From positions 24,227 through 88,226 of the forward strand of contig JBCBZW010000009.1 in assembly GCA_039815145.1 (NCBI GenBank): DNA of 64,000 bases, given 5' to 3'. A model generated the notes under the pieces. That model was not told the origin of the DNA. It worked only from the letters and a program-made list of their open reading frames with translations, and ran no database searches. How positions within the stretch are numbered: the first letter of the stretch is position 1; each line of letters begins with the position of its first letter. Origin of the DNA: Pseudomonadota bacterium (GTDB lineage: Bacteria; Pseudomonadota; Gammaproteobacteria; Steroidobacterales; JBCBZW01). Of this stretch, positions 44,834 to 54,126 are shown piece after piece. The translations under genes were made by a program, and so were the position numbers.

Positions 44834-44960
44834 ACCCTTCGCTAGCGGTGTCTTTCTCCCTGCCGCCGGCATTCCTCCAGACCGAACCGACCGATCGCAC
44901 TAGGTAGTGCTCAGGGATTCACCTGAGCGGCCAGCACGGGCGGTTGCGCGTCAAAGCTGT

Positions 44961-44986
44961 GACGCACGTGTCGTTTTCCGTGCGTC
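44961..44986. other. Perfect 8-bp inverted repeat GACGCACG...CGTGCGTC
   Basis: Arms 44961-44968 and 44979-44986 with a 10-nt loop that includes TTTT. Too far from the cold-shock stop to be its main terminator and about 125 nt before the next gene. It may be a regulator site or a second hairpin. Confidence 0.35.
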
Positions 44987-45112
44987 GAGCCGCCACCTGC
45001 GGGTTGTTCTGAGAACCGGCCACCCTCGTGCCGCCTATCGCCACTGCATGCTCTCTCCATCCGGCTCACATAAGAAGTGGGGCGGCTGTTTCGGCGTTGA
45101 GAAAGCAGAGCC

Positions 45113-47236
45113 ATGGCGAAGAAAGCACGATTTGTCCGACCGGAGGAGGAGGTACATCAGCGCATCACGCGCAGCTACGTCTTCGCCCTGTCCCTCATCG
45201 CGCTGACCGCCACCTCAGCCTTCCTGAGCCATCGCCTGAGCGCGTCGATCGACGAGCGGGGCGACCGCGTCACCACCTTGCTCGAGCATCAGGCGGCCCT
45301 CTCCCAACGCCTCGCCCTGCAGGCCAATCGACTGGTCCGCACCGAAGAGGAGGCGAGTCGGCTCGATCTACGTGAGAAGCTCGAGGCCACCGCCGCCCGC
45401 GTGAGCGATGGGCAAGCCTGGCTGCGCACCGGGGAAGATCTCCGCCAGGCGGACATGCCTCGCTCGCGCACCCTGCGCGCGCTCCTCGCGCAACCCGACC
45501 TCGGCGTGGACGGCCTGTTCACGATGCTGTTGGAGCAGGTGGACACCCTCTTGCAGCCGGGCGATGACGCCGCCGATCCCCTGCAGACCACCCGCGCCCT
45601 GACCGAGCTGGCCGAGGGCACCCTCTTCACGCGCCTGAGCACCCTCGCCGACCGTTTCCGCGCCCAGCAGCGTCGTCAGGTCATGGTGGTGGAGATCATC
45701 GCTGCCCTGGTCTACCTGTTGACGCTCGCGGGCCTCGCCCTCGAAGCGCGCTACGTCTTCGCGCCGATCGCACGGGAGACCACCGATCGCACGCGCCAGT
45801 TCGCCCATGCGCGCAGCGAAGTCAGCCGCCTCATGCAGGAGCTCAGCGAAGGGCGCCAAGCCCTCGCCCAGGTACGCGACGAGCTGCGCCGCCGCGCCCT
45901 GCACGATGAACTCACGGGCCTGCCCAACCGTCGCTGCCTGATGGAATACGGCAACCGGGCGATCGCCAATGCCCAGCGTGGTGAGCGGGTGGTGGCGCTC
46001 CTCTACCTGGAACTCGGCGCCCTCGAGGCGGTCAATGAGTCCCTTGGGTACGGTGCCGGCGATGCACTCCTGCAAGAAGCCGCGGATGTGCTGCGCACCG
46101 AGTGTCGCGAGGCGGACTTTCCCGCCCGCGCCGGCGGCGACAAGCTGCTCCTGATGGTGCCTGACGTGCAGGGCACGCAGGAGGTGGAGGGGCTGAGCGC
46201 ACGCCTGCTGGAGCGCTTCGCGTCCCCGCTCATGCTCGAAGGTCAGGTGGTGCGCCTGGAGGTGAACATCGGCATCGCGGTGAGCACCGATGCCCCCGGC
46301 GACTTCAATCAGCTGCTGGCCAAGGCCCAGGACGCGCTCGACGAAGCGAGTGCGCGAGGGTCGGGCCACTGGTACCGCTTCAAGGGGCGCGAGCCCGGTG
46401 GGGTGCCCGCCGTGCGCGACGCGCGCTTCGACCCCCTGCGCGCGGCCCTCGCGCGCGACACGGTGCACACCTGGTACGTCCCTGTGGTGCGGGCGGACCG
46501 CACCGATTCGATCGATCTGCGCATGAGCTGGATCGACGGCCAGGGCGAGATGCACGGCGCCCACGAAGTGGTGCGGGTCGATGGCTACGCCACGCTCGGC
46601 GATCACCTGCTCGAGCGCTCCATCGTGGCCGGCTCGCGTGCCCTCGGGCGCTGGCAGGCGGCGGGCTACAGTTCGCTCAGGATGTTCAGCGTGGGCGTGT
46701 CCGTGGCTCAGCTTCGCGCCGAGACCTTCGCCGAGCGCGTGCTGTCGCTGCTCGCGGAGTTCGCCGTCGAGCCCGATTCGCTGCTGATCGAGGTGGACGA
46801 TGGCGAACTCGCGGACCTCGATCTCGCCGATGAGAAGCGCCTGTGTGCCAACCTCGATGCCCTGCATCACACCGGCGTGGGGTTGTCCCTGGCCAACATC
46901 ACCAGCGCCTCGGCCCTGTTCGTGCGCCTGGAGCACCTCGCGCCTGAGCGGGTCAAGTTCGCCGCGTCCTTCACCGCGCCCGACGGCCTGACCCTGGCAC
47001 GTCAGCGCGGTCTCGAGGTGATCGCGCGGGCCGCAGAGCAGCGGGGCATCGAACTGCTGGCCCAGGACGTGCGTGATCTCGAACAGGCCGAGCTATTGCA
47101 GTCCCTCGGGTGCCACCTGCAGCAAGGGCCCCTGTACGCCGCGCCCATGAAACGCTCGCTCGTGTCGGCTTGGCTGCGCGAGCGAAGAGGCGATGCCCGG
47201 GTGGGTGGCGACAGTGATCGGAGTGAAGCGGCCTAG
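45113..47236 (+). CDS. Degenerate GGDEF-EAL membrane protein, probably enzymatically inactive
   Basis: The 707-aa protein has a membrane segment (about 22-45), a periplasmic helical region with a PilJ-like QAALSQRLALQANRL, a second membrane segment (about 200-220), a GGDEF domain (about 265-430) and an EAL-type domain (about 445-700). The GGDEF active site reads AGGDKLLL: Glu and Phe are lost. The EAL domain lacks the EAL motif; the equivalent region has LRMSWIDG after YVPVV. The later metal-site segments are also changed (LIEVDDGEL, then LANITSAS instead of a DDFGTG-type loop). Both catalytic functions are therefore probably lost, suggesting a c-di-GMP or GTP receptor or a scaffold. Its N-terminal half and HDELTGLPNRR match the active-looking cyclase at 1-1096. 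Confidence 0.85.
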   Translation: MAKKARFVRPEEEVHQRITRSYVFALSLIALTATSAFLSHRLSASIDERGDRVTTLLEHQAALSQRLALQANRLVRTEEEASRLDLREKLEATAARVSDGQAWLRTGEDLRQADMPRSRTLRALLAQPDLGVDGLFTMLLEQVDTLLQPGDDAADPLQTTRALTELAEGTLFTRLSTLADRFRAQQRRQVMVVEIIAALVYLLTLAGLALEARYVFAPIARETTDRTRQFAHARSEVSRLMQELSEGRQALAQVRDELRRRALHDELTGLPNRRCLMEYGNRAIANAQRGERVVALLYLELGALEAVNESLGYGAGDALLQEAADVLRTECREADFPARAGGDKLLLMVPDVQGTQEVEGLSARLLERFASPLMLEGQVVRLEVNIGIAVSTDAPGDFNQLLAKAQDALDEASARGSGHWYRFKGREPGGVPAVRDARFDPLRAALARDTVHTWYVPVVRADRTDSIDLRMSWIDGQGEMHGAHEVVRVDGYATLGDHLLERSIVAGSRALGRWQAAGYSSLRMFSVGVSVAQLRAETFAERVLSLLAEFAVEPDSLLIEVDDGELADLDLADEKRLCANLDALHHTGVGLSLANITSASALFVRLEHLAPERVKFAASFTAPDGLTLARQRGLEVIARAAEQRGIELLAQDVRDLEQAELLQSLGCHLQQGPLYAAPMKRSLVSAWLRERRGDARVGGDSDRSEAA

Positions 47237-47892
47237 CCCTTGCGACGCTGGGTGGTCAGGGCGAGCAGGCCACCGGCCAGCAACCAAAGAGCGCCCGGAA
47301 TCGGCACCACCTGGAAGCTCAGATCGTCGACGTTGAAGCCGCCCGGGGCATCCACGGTGGAGCCGAAGGTGGCGCTCGAGAAGGGCGTGTCGGAGATCAG
47401 GCCGACGAAGAAGAAGCTGGTGATCCCCACCGGGTCCGCCCCGCCGCCGAAGGCATCGCCCACCGGCGTGCTGATGAACAGGAAGTCCTCCACATCGTCC
47501 GCGGGCACGATGTTGAAGAACAGACCCACCGCGTTCACCGGTGCATCGAAGGCCACGGAGAAACTCTCGCCTTCGAAGAAAAAGTCGGAGAACTCCCCAT
47601 CCCGGTCGACGCTCAGGCTCTGGTTGCCGAAGGCCGCGAACTGATCGGTGATCAGGCCGCCGAAGGTCTCGTCAGGGAAGTCCGTGAAGGTGATCCCGGA
47701 AAAGCCGGAGCCCTCGGGGAACACGGTGCCCAGCGCGGGCGCTTCGAAGGCCAGCACGGTCGGGTTGCTGAGGGCAGCGAAATACTCGGACGGTGAGTTG
47801 AAGGTGGTGATCGATGCACCGCTCGCCACGCTGGCCGCGCCCAGCACGCCGCAGGCAAGAGTTACTCGAAGGGCTTCCGTGCTCAGTCTCAT
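47233..47892 (-). CDS. Exported protein with PEP-CTERM-type sorting tail
   Basis: The 219-aa protein has a signal peptide (ending SVASGAS), a beta-rich body rich in Phe, Asp and Gly (TFTDFPDETFGG-type repeats), and a C-terminal tripartite tail VPIPGALWLLAGGLLALTTQRRKG-like: Pro-containing motif, hydrophobic helix and basic end. This is the PEP-CTERM/exosortase signal in its VPxP variant. Such proteins are sorted to the envelope or matrix by an exosortase. No exosortase gene is in this window. It overlaps the convergent GGDEF/EAL stop by 4 bp. Function of the body is unknown. Confidence 0.8.
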   Translation of the reverse strand: MRLSTEALRVTLACGVLGAASVASGASITTFNSPSEYFAALSNPTVLAFEAPALGTVFPEGSGFSGITFTDFPDETFGGLITDQFAAFGNQSLSVDRDGEFSDFFFEGESFSVAFDAPVNAVGLFFNIVPADDVEDFLFISTPVGDAFGGGADPVGITSFFFVGLISDTPFSSATFGSTVDAPGGFNVDDLSFQVVPIPGALWLLAGGLLALTTQRRKG

Positions 47893-48010
47893 CGTCCTCG
47901 CTCCTCATCCGTGGGAAAGCTTGGACGCAGTCTGGCACAGGCCAGGCCGCCAACGAGGCCGACTTTACGGTCGATTATGCAGTTGGCGGCCCCCAGGGCC
48001 TGCTAAGCGA

Positions 48011-49384
48011 TCAGAAACTGGCGCTGTTCGGCACGCGCGGGAAGGGGCTGATGTCGCGGATGTTGTCCATGCCCGTGACGTAGAGCACTACGCGCTCGAA
48101 GCCGAGGCCGAACCCCGCGTGGGGTACGGTGCCGTAGCGGCGCAGGTCGCGATACCACCAAAGCGTGTCGCTCAGGCCGTGGGCCTGCAGCTTCGGATCC
48201 AGCACATCGAGGCGCTCCTCGCGTTGGCTGCCGCCGATGATCTCGCCGACGCCCGGCACCAGCACGTCCATCGCCGCCACGGTCTTTCCATCGTCGTTCT
48301 CGCGCATGTAGAAGGCCTTGATCTCCTTCGGGTAGTTCATGACGACGATAGGTCCGCCGACGTGCTCTTCGGTGAGGAACCGCTCGTGTTCGGACTGTAG
48401 GTCCAAGCCCCACTCGACGGGGAACTCGAAGGTCTTGCCCGAAGCCTTCAGGATGTCGATGGCGTCGCTGTAGTCCATGCGCACGAAAGGCTTTTCGATC
48501 ACGGCCTGGAGGCGCTCGATCGCTTGCTTATCGATGTGTTGGGCGAAGAAGGCGAGGTCGTCCGGGCAGGCCTCCAGCACGTCGCGGAAGATCGACTTCA
48601 GGAATGCTTCGGCGAGGTCGGCGTTGTCGTTGAGATCGGCGAAGGCCACCTCCGGTTCGATCATCCAGAACTCGGCGAGGTGGCGTGTCGTGTTGGAGTT
48701 CTCGGCGCGGAAGGTGGGGCCGAAGGTGTACACCTTGCTCATGCTGCAGCAGAAGCTCTCCACCTGCAGCTGGCCGGACACGGTGAGGTAGGTCTCGGCG
48801 CCGAAGAAGTCCTGCTCGTAGTCGCTGGGCTTGTTCACCACGTCGAGCTTGCTGACGCGGAACAGGTCACCGGCGCCCTCGCAGTCGGAGGCGGTGATGA
48901 TGGGCGTGTTGATCCAGAGGAAGCCCTGTTCGGCGTAAAAGCGGTGTACGGCCTGAGCGATGGCGTTGCGCACGCGAGCGACGGCGCCGAAGGTGTTAGT
49001 GCGCGGGCGCAGGTGGGCCACCGTGCGCAGGTACTCGAAGGTGTGGCGCTTCTTGGCGATGGGGTAGGTGTCCGGGTCATCCACCCAGCCGACCACTTCG
49101 ACGCTCGTGGCATCGATCTCCCGGTCCTGGCCCTTACCCTGGGACTCCTTCAGCTCGCCGGTGATGCGCACGGCGCAGCCGGTCTGCAGCTGGCTGATCT
49201 CGCTCTCGTAATTCTCGAGCTCCTCGCGGGCCACGGCCTGCAGGCTGTCGAAGGACGACCCGTCGTTCACGTGAATGAAGGAGAACCCGCCCTTGGAGGT
49301 GCGCCGTGAGCGAACCCAGCCTTCGATGGTGACCGTTTCGCCGAGCTCGACGCCGTGCTTGAGGATGTGCTTGATGGTGTGCAT
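48011..49384 (-). CDS. asnS: Asparaginyl-tRNA synthetase
   Basis: The 457-aa protein begins MHTIKHIL, has an N-terminal OB-fold anticodon-binding domain ([26 protein letters not shown]), and a class II catalytic core with motif 2 [24 protein letters not shown] (about 222-245) and motif 3 [15 protein letters not shown] near the C-terminus, ending [14 protein letters not shown]. It charges tRNA-Asn with asparagine. Length is close to the 466 aa of the E. coli enzyme. It is the only clear translation housekeeping enzyme besides uup here. It lies between a PEP-CTERM-type gene and a DUF3604 gene, 102 nt after the latter's start-side neighbour stop. Confidence 0.96.
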   Translation of the reverse strand: MHTIKHILKHGVELGETVTIEGWVRSRRTSKGGFSFIHVNDGSSFDSLQAVAREELENYESEISQLQTGCAVRITGELKESQGKGQDREIDATSVEVVGWVDDPDTYPIAKKRHTFEYLRTVAHLRPRTNTFGAVARVRNAIAQAVHRFYAEQGFLWINTPIITASDCEGAGDLFRVSKLDVVNKPSDYEQDFFGAETYLTVSGQLQVESFCCSMSKVYTFGPTFRAENSNTTRHLAEFWMIEPEVAFADLNDNADLAEAFLKSIFRDVLEACPDDLAFFAQHIDKQAIERLQAVIEKPFVRMDYSDAIDILKASGKTFEFPVEWGLDLQSEHERFLTEEHVGGPIVVMNYPKEIKAFYMRENDDGKTVAAMDVLVPGVGEIIGGSQREERLDVLDPKLQAHGLSDTLWWYRDLRRYGTVPHAGFGLGFERVVLYVTGMDNIRDISPFPRVPNSASF

Positions 49385-49486
49385 GGGCTAGCCCTTTCAC
49401 CCGGGTGGCGAAGAAAAAGAGGGCCATAGTAATGGGACGCCGCGCGGAGCGAAAACCGCGCAGCATCTTCGCCGGGAAGCCGTTGC

Positions 49487-51415
49487 CTAGGGTGCGGCCG
49501 TGGGCGCGAAGTAGATCGGTGAGCTCCAGGCGCGCTCTTCGATGTCCGTGTACACCGCCGGATCGCAGCAGGTGGGGTAGATGGGCGGCGGCTCCGGGCC
49601 GTCGCAGCTCCAGCCCTGCGGTTGGGCGTCGCAGATCTGCTTGCTGTAGCGGGGGGTCGGCAGCTCGAAGACGCGGGCGTAGTAGTAGGCGGCCTGATCC
49701 GGGTCGAATTGCTCGTCCATCCAGGCCCGGCACAAGCGGCGGCGTCCGCCCTCCGGCGCGTCGGCGAGAGCGATCACCTCCTCGTGCACCTCGCCCGTGT
49801 CATCGACCCAGCCCTTCACGATGTTGGCCCGCGCGAGGTCCGTGCTGTTGGCGTCGGCCACGGCCACCAGCAGCAGCTGCGGCTGCTGGTTGGCGCTGCC
49901 CTGGGGAGGTAGGGGACTGCCCATCTGGGTGACGCTCGCGAGGGTGTCGAGGAGCAGCTCGCCGCACAGGTCGTTCGGCTCGCTCGGCAGGGGATTGGCA
50001 CGCCAGCTCGCCGCCAGGCGCAGGCGGATGCGCGGGCCGCTGGTGGCGAAGGTCTCCCGGCGGCGGAAGGCCTCGAAGATCGCATCGCGCGTGTTCTCCT
50101 GCGCCCAGACGCCGGCCAGGCCACCCGGGTTGAAGGGCACGTTGTTCTCAGCCATGCGCTTGGCGAGGCCGCCGTCGGCGGCACCGACGTGGCCGGGGAA
50201 GTTGTCCTCCTCCACCGCGCCCGGGATGCCGTTGTGCGTGTCCGTGCCGCCGATGAAGCCGACCTGGAAGGGGTTGGCGCCGGACTGTTGCTCGCGGATC
50301 AGCCCGATCGCCAAGCCACGGCGCATGAAGCCCGGGGTCACGCTCTGCGGCGTCTCGTTCAGGAACGGGTCGAGGGCGTAGGGCTCGAAGGCGCAGTCGG
50401 GATCGTCCGGGTGGCTGTAGGGCGCGCACTCGCTGCTGGACTTGTGCTGGAAGATCTCCACCAGGGGCTCCATTGCGGCCCGATCCGCCGCCCGCTCCTG
50501 TTCGTTGAGCTGGAACATCGTGCCCTGGCTGTTGTTACTCGTGTGGGGGATGGCCATCACGTCGCATCCGGGGAGGCCGGGATAGGCCTCATCGTCTTCC
50601 ACGCCCAGGCACTCGCGGCGCAGCGAGTCGCGCATCTGCGAGGGCACGTTGATGTCGCTGGTGAGGATCGGGTAGATCAGCGGCACGGACTGCGCATCCA
50701 CCAGGCTCTGCACGTCGCGGAAGATCACGTTGCGGTGGTTGCGTGCCCGTGAGCGGGCTTCGGCGGTGGTGCCGGTCCATTCGTAGCCGGCGAAGGTGGT
50801 GAACTCGCAGGGTTCGTACGCCTGCTCGGCCGCCTGCAGGATGCGCGACCAGATGGAGACCAGCTGGGTCTGCGTGGCGGCGCAGATTTGCTCGTTCTCG
50901 GGCGCAGTCAGGCACAGCTGGGTGAGGATGGCCGTGCCCGCGCTGTCGTCGGTCTGGCGGTATTCCTCGCAGGCCTGCAGCAGGGTGGCCGCCTGGCCGT
51001 CGAAGCCCTCGTCGATGAGTTCGAGGGCCAGGTCATCGGCGGCGAAGGTATCCGCCTCCAGCCCGGGTGAGGTGCACAGGCTCACTTCGCCGAGGAAATC
51101 GGAGTGGTCGGTGACGGCAGCGAAGTCCAGGGGAGCGCCGATCTTCCAGCGCCGGTTGGGCAGGCCCGGGATCACGGGCGACAGATCGACGACAAGCCCC
51201 TTGGCCGCGTCGTAGGCGTCCTCGGGTCCTAAGGGCGTATCGAAGATGTAGGCGTCAAAGGAGAGGCGGGTGTGCACGTGGATGTCGCCGAAGTAGGCGC
51301 TACGCCCCGGCGGGTCCCCCGGGCACTGGGCACCGGCAACGTTTGCCGCGAATAGCGCGACTATGGCCACCATCCCTTTGATATCGCCCAATGCGCCCAA
51401 CAGCTTCCCTCGCAT
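49487..51415 (-). CDS. Exported DUF3604 domain protein (PHP-like fold)
   Basis: The 642-aa protein has an N-terminal signal segment ending NVAGAQC and begins its domain with YFGDIHVHTRLSFDAYIFDTP, the DUF3604 opening with metal-type His residues as in PHP phosphoesterases. Further family phrases are DFAAVTDHSDFLGEV, GYEWTGTT, VIPHTSNNSQG-like AIPHTSN, FIGGTDTHNGIPG and FATSGPRIRLRL. The metal ligands (HVH, DH, H, DTH) are all present. Function of DUF3604 is unknown, with a hydrolase suspected. Several Cys residues fit a periplasmic location. Upstream on the same strand are a VOC and a PhoX-type gene, each separated by more than 100 nt. Confidence 0.88.
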   Translation of the reverse strand: MRGKLLGALGDIKGMVAIVALFAANVAGAQCPGDPPGRSAYFGDIHVHTRLSFDAYIFDTPLGPEDAYDAAKGLVVDLSPVIPGLPNRRWKIGAPLDFAAVTDHSDFLGEVSLCTSPGLEADTFAADDLALELIDEGFDGQAATLLQACEEYRQTDDSAGTAILTQLCLTAPENEQICAATQTQLVSIWSRILQAAEQAYEPCEFTTFAGYEWTGTTAEARSRARNHRNVIFRDVQSLVDAQSVPLIYPILTSDINVPSQMRDSLRRECLGVEDDEAYPGLPGCDVMAIPHTSNNSQGTMFQLNEQERAADRAAMEPLVEIFQHKSSSECAPYSHPDDPDCAFEPYALDPFLNETPQSVTPGFMRRGLAIGLIREQQSGANPFQVGFIGGTDTHNGIPGAVEEDNFPGHVGAADGGLAKRMAENNVPFNPGGLAGVWAQENTRDAIFEAFRRRETFATSGPRIRLRLAASWRANPLPSEPNDLCGELLLDTLASVTQMGSPLPPQGSANQQPQLLLVAVADANSTDLARANIVKGWVDDTGEVHEEVIALADAPEGGRRRLCRAWMDEQFDPDQAAYYYARVFELPTPRYSKQICDAQPQGWSCDGPEPPPIYPTCCDPAVYTDIEERAWSSPIYFAPTAAP

Positions 51416-51608
51416 GCCGTCCCACCTCGATTCCTAAGCGATTTGATAGCACTACGGGGCGGCGAAGATGCGATCTTGTGACATAAGGTCGGAATTTTCG
51501 GTGCCCGTCGCGTGGGGAGGGACGGACAGGGAGCGCAGATGCGACAGTATCGCCGCCCGATTCGCAGGTGATAGCTGGCTAGGAAGTGTGCTCGCCTGGG
51601 GGCTGAGG

Positions 51609-51628
51609 GTCGCCCCGGGCGGGGCGAC
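51609..51628 (-). terminator. Hairpin at the VOC gene stop
   Basis: GTCGCCCC (51609-51616) pairs perfectly with GGGGCGAC (51621-51628), loop GGGC; the right arm touches the stop codon at 51628-51630. No T-tract follows. Confidence 0.5.
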
Positions 51629-52083
51629 TAGTCGCTGGCGGGCGCGGCCGGTTCCCACAGTTGAATGGGGTTGCCCTCGGGGTCGAACAGCATGGCGAAG
51701 CGGCCGTTCGGGTAGACCGCCTTGTCGATGATCATCTCCACGTCCTTCTCGCTCAGGTAGGCCACGAGGGCGTCGAGATCGTCCGTGCGGAAATTGAGGA
51801 CGAAGGCGCTCTTCTCACCCGCATGCAGGAAGTCGGGGATGTCCGGAAACGGCGCGAAGACGGTGGGCCCGGCTTCCTGCATCCAGGGACTCTCGTCGTA
51901 GGACTTGGGGGTGCGCTCGATGCCGAGGTGCTCCTGGTACCAGGCCGCGAGTGCGGCCGGGTCCTCGGCGCGGAAGAAAAAGCCCCCAAAGCCGGTGACC
52001 TGCGCACCCTGCGGCGGCTGGGCGGCCGCGCTTCCCACGGTGAGCGCGAGGATCAGTACCTTCGCCAGGGATGATCGAATCAC
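51628..52083 (-). CDS. Exported VOC (glyoxalase/dioxygenase fold) protein
   Basis: The 151-aa product starts at a GTG (52083) with GGAG eight bases upstream and has a signal peptide ending SAAAQP, uncommon for this fold. The VOC pattern is GFGGFFFRAEDPAALAAWYQEHLGIE at the start and FAMLFDPEGNPIQLWEP at the end, with paired beta-alpha-beta-beta-beta units. In glyoxalase-like enzymes the C-terminal Glu (LWEP) and an early His bind metal; the early position here is Gly/Phe, so metal binding is doubtful. A periplasmic lyase or binding protein is possible. It is followed by a hairpin terminator. Confidence 0.83.
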   Translation of the reverse strand: MIRSSLAKVLILALTVGSAAAQPPQGAQVTGFGGFFFRAEDPAALAAWYQEHLGIERTPKSYDESPWMQEAGPTVFAPFPDIPDFLHAGEKSAFVLNFRTDDLDALVAYLSEKDVEMIIDKAVYPNGRFAMLFDPEGNPIQLWEPAAPASD

Positions 52084-52233
52084 GGCGATGCTCCAGCAAT
52101 GGTTTCCGTTAGGATCCTACACCACAAAGCGATGTCCCGCTTCTGCGGTGGGATGTGGAGCTGGCGATCCTTGCGATGCTCGGTGGACGGGCACCGGGCA
52201 GCGTTGGCCCAGCGCCCGCCCTGCGGCAAACCG

Positions 52234-53751
52234 CTACAGCGGCCCGCGCTCCCACGGCCCGGTGATGGCGAAGGTGACGCCCGGGGTCTGGATGTTGACG
52301 AACATCAAGTTGCCGAGGGGGCCGAAGGTGGCGCCGGCCCACTCGCTGCCCCGGTAGTCGGCGGGCTCGATGAACGGCCGGTCCGGCAGGGGGGCATCGA
52401 TGATCATGTTGTTCTCGGCGAACACGTAAGCGTTGCCGTCGGGTTCGATTCCGAGCATGCGCGTGCCTATGGTGAGTTCGCCGGCCTCGTCGTTCACGCC
52501 GCCGCCGTCTTCGCAGACGAGCACGCCGCCGTTAGGGCTGACGGTGATGTTGTCGGGGTTGTCCGCCACCACTGCGTCGGGGGAGACGAAGAGCACCGTC
52601 AGGCGCTGTGCCGCCGGATCGTAGGCGAACACCGTGCCCTTCTCGGCGGCACCGCCCGAGGTGTCGACGAAGTAGATCAGGCCGCGGTAGAACCAACAGC
52701 CCTCGCCGCGGTTGAAGAAGGCGGCGCCTTGAGCCTCGCCCTGGAGGAAGCAGCCCGACCTGCCCGACCCTTCGATGGGCGGGAAGTCCTCCTCGGGCGG
52801 GACGAAGAACTCGGGGTCGGCGTTGGGGTCTTCCACCCGCACCCACTCGATGTCGAACACGTCGCCCGCCTGCACGTCGCGCAGGTCGCGCAGGGGCTGG
52901 CCGACCACCTTCAGCATGTAGAGCTCACCGCCTTGCTCGAGGGCGCCGACCTGGCCAGAGCGATCGTTGGGGCGGAACTCGTAGAAGCCGCTGTTCGGCC
53001 CGTTGTCCTCCGTGAGGTAGACGAAGGAGGTGGCGGGGTCGACGGCGACGGCTTCGTGATCGAAGAACCCCATGTCGATGATGGGCACGGCGCTGGCCAC
53101 GAGGCCCGTGTTGGGCGCCGGCACCTCGAACACGTAGCCGTGGTCTTTGGCGCCGATGATGGTGCCGCGGATCGTGACCTCCTCGCAGGTGAGCCAGCTG
53201 TTCCAGGGCGTGCGTCCGCCGGCGCAGTTGGTGAGCGTGCCGCCCAGGGAGGCGCGATGGTCGATCAGCCGGCCGCGGCGAAAGGTCATGCTGGTGGTGC
53301 CGCCGCCGATGCCGCTGATCACTCCTTCCAGGGTGAAGTCGTCGTAGATGGGGGCGAGGCCGTCGCCGATGAAGGGCAGGGGGTTGCCGGGCTCGGTGGC
53401 GCCGCGCTCGTGGTTACGGATCAGGGTGATGTCGCCGTCGAGGTTGCGACTGGTGGCCACCACGGCCATGCCGTCGTGACGATCGGGGGTGAGCGTGCCG
53501 TCGCTCATGAGGTCGCCGGTCCAGCCGTAGGAGGCGTAGCGGAAGCCCTCGGGGAGCTTCAACAGGGGCAGCCGAGTGGTTTGATCGATGACCGGCGCGA
53601 TGTCGCCGTAGGGACTCGTCGGCGTGCGGTTCACGCCTTGGCGAGCGCGGCGCGCGGCGTAGGCCGACAGCGTGGGCGCCAGCGTGCCGAGGGCGACGGC
53701 GCTGCCCGCCTGCTGCAGAAAGTGACGACGTGAAAGGGGTGTGATCGACAT
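52234..53751 (-). CDS. Tat-exported PhoX-like (DUF839) protein
   Basis: The 505-aa protein starts MSITPLSRRHFLQQAGSAVAL, a twin-arginine signal. The body is a beta-propeller-like DUF839 domain with DGMAVVATSRNLDGDITLIRNHERG, FFDHEAVAVDPATSFVYLTEDNG, SGFYEFRPND and GEGCWFYRGLIYFVDT. This matches PhoX, which holds Ca and Fe ions and dephosphorylates organic phosphate. The conserved Cys that binds iron was not confirmed, so the enzyme may be a relative with another substrate. Divergent from the PilY1-like gene. Together with the truncated PhoD at 63185 it hints at phosphate scavenging, although no Pho box was recognised. Confidence 0.85.
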   Translation of the reverse strand: MSITPLSRRHFLQQAGSAVALGTLAPTLSAYAARRARQGVNRTPTSPYGDIAPVIDQTTRLPLLKLPEGFRYASYGWTGDLMSDGTLTPDRHDGMAVVATSRNLDGDITLIRNHERGATEPGNPLPFIGDGLAPIYDDFTLEGVISGIGGGTTSMTFRRGRLIDHRASLGGTLTNCAGGRTPWNSWLTCEEVTIRGTIIGAKDHGYVFEVPAPNTGLVASAVPIIDMGFFDHEAVAVDPATSFVYLTEDNGPNSGFYEFRPNDRSGQVGALEQGGELYMLKVVGQPLRDLRDVQAGDVFDIEWVRVEDPNADPEFFVPPEEDFPPIEGSGRSGCFLQGEAQGAAFFNRGEGCWFYRGLIYFVDTSGGAAEKGTVFAYDPAAQRLTVLFVSPDAVVADNPDNITVSPNGGVLVCEDGGGVNDEAGELTIGTRMLGIEPDGNAYVFAENNMIIDAPLPDRPFIEPADYRGSEWAGATFGPLGNLMFVNIQTPGVTFAITGPWERGPL

Positions 53752-54126
53752 GGGAGGCTCCCGTGATCGTGCGGTGGATGTCGCCGGCCACGGTGCTGCA
53801 TTTATGTAACAGGGCGCTGACGGGGGGATGAAGCTTTTGTGCCAGCATTCCTACACGCCGGTGCATCGGCGCCTGCGCTACATAACTGGTTGCTCCACGT
53901 CACACGCGCTGCCTGGGAGTTTACCTATCACGCTGATTTACCGCCGAACTGCGACGCGCCGCCACGATCTCATCGCCCCTTGCGCCTAGAGTTCGCGGTC
54001 TACTGGCCGTCGCTCTGGCAGGGCGGGACTGAGTACTGGGTCCCACTCTGGCGCGAGTCGACACGCATGCATCCCGCTCACGGGGTGCCCTACGTGAACG
54101 CTAACGACATGTTCAGGAGCAGCAAG
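53752..54126. other. 375-bp divergent region between the PhoX-like and PilY1-like genes
   Basis: The plus-strand frame is open from 53839, but it lacks a signal peptide and ribosome site until 54127. No repeats or operators were recognised. It should hold both promoters; an AT-richer patch lies around 53920-53945. Confidence 0.4.

Larger units (their letters stand above)
44793..45112. other. 320-bp gap with two hairpins
   Basis: Between the cold-shock gene and the GGDEF/EAL gene. It contains the terminator at 44810-44833 and a perfect hairpin at 44961-44986. Small frames (44907-45206 plus, 44911-45114 minus) have no recognisable product. The GGDEF/EAL promoter should be near 45030-45090. Confidence 0.4.

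Noticed and set aside
45368..46936. 522-aa minus-strand open frame
   Set aside because: Antisense of the GGDEF/EAL gene with shadow-type composition (Gln, His, Gly and Leu rich).
47988..48000. GGCCC-CCA-GGGCC as asnS terminator
   Set aside because: Only 5 bp of stem with no T-run; too weak to list as a feature.
52099..53733. 544-aa plus-strand open frame
   Set aside because: Antisense of the Tat-exported PhoX-like gene; repetitive Val/Asp/Gly/His composition.
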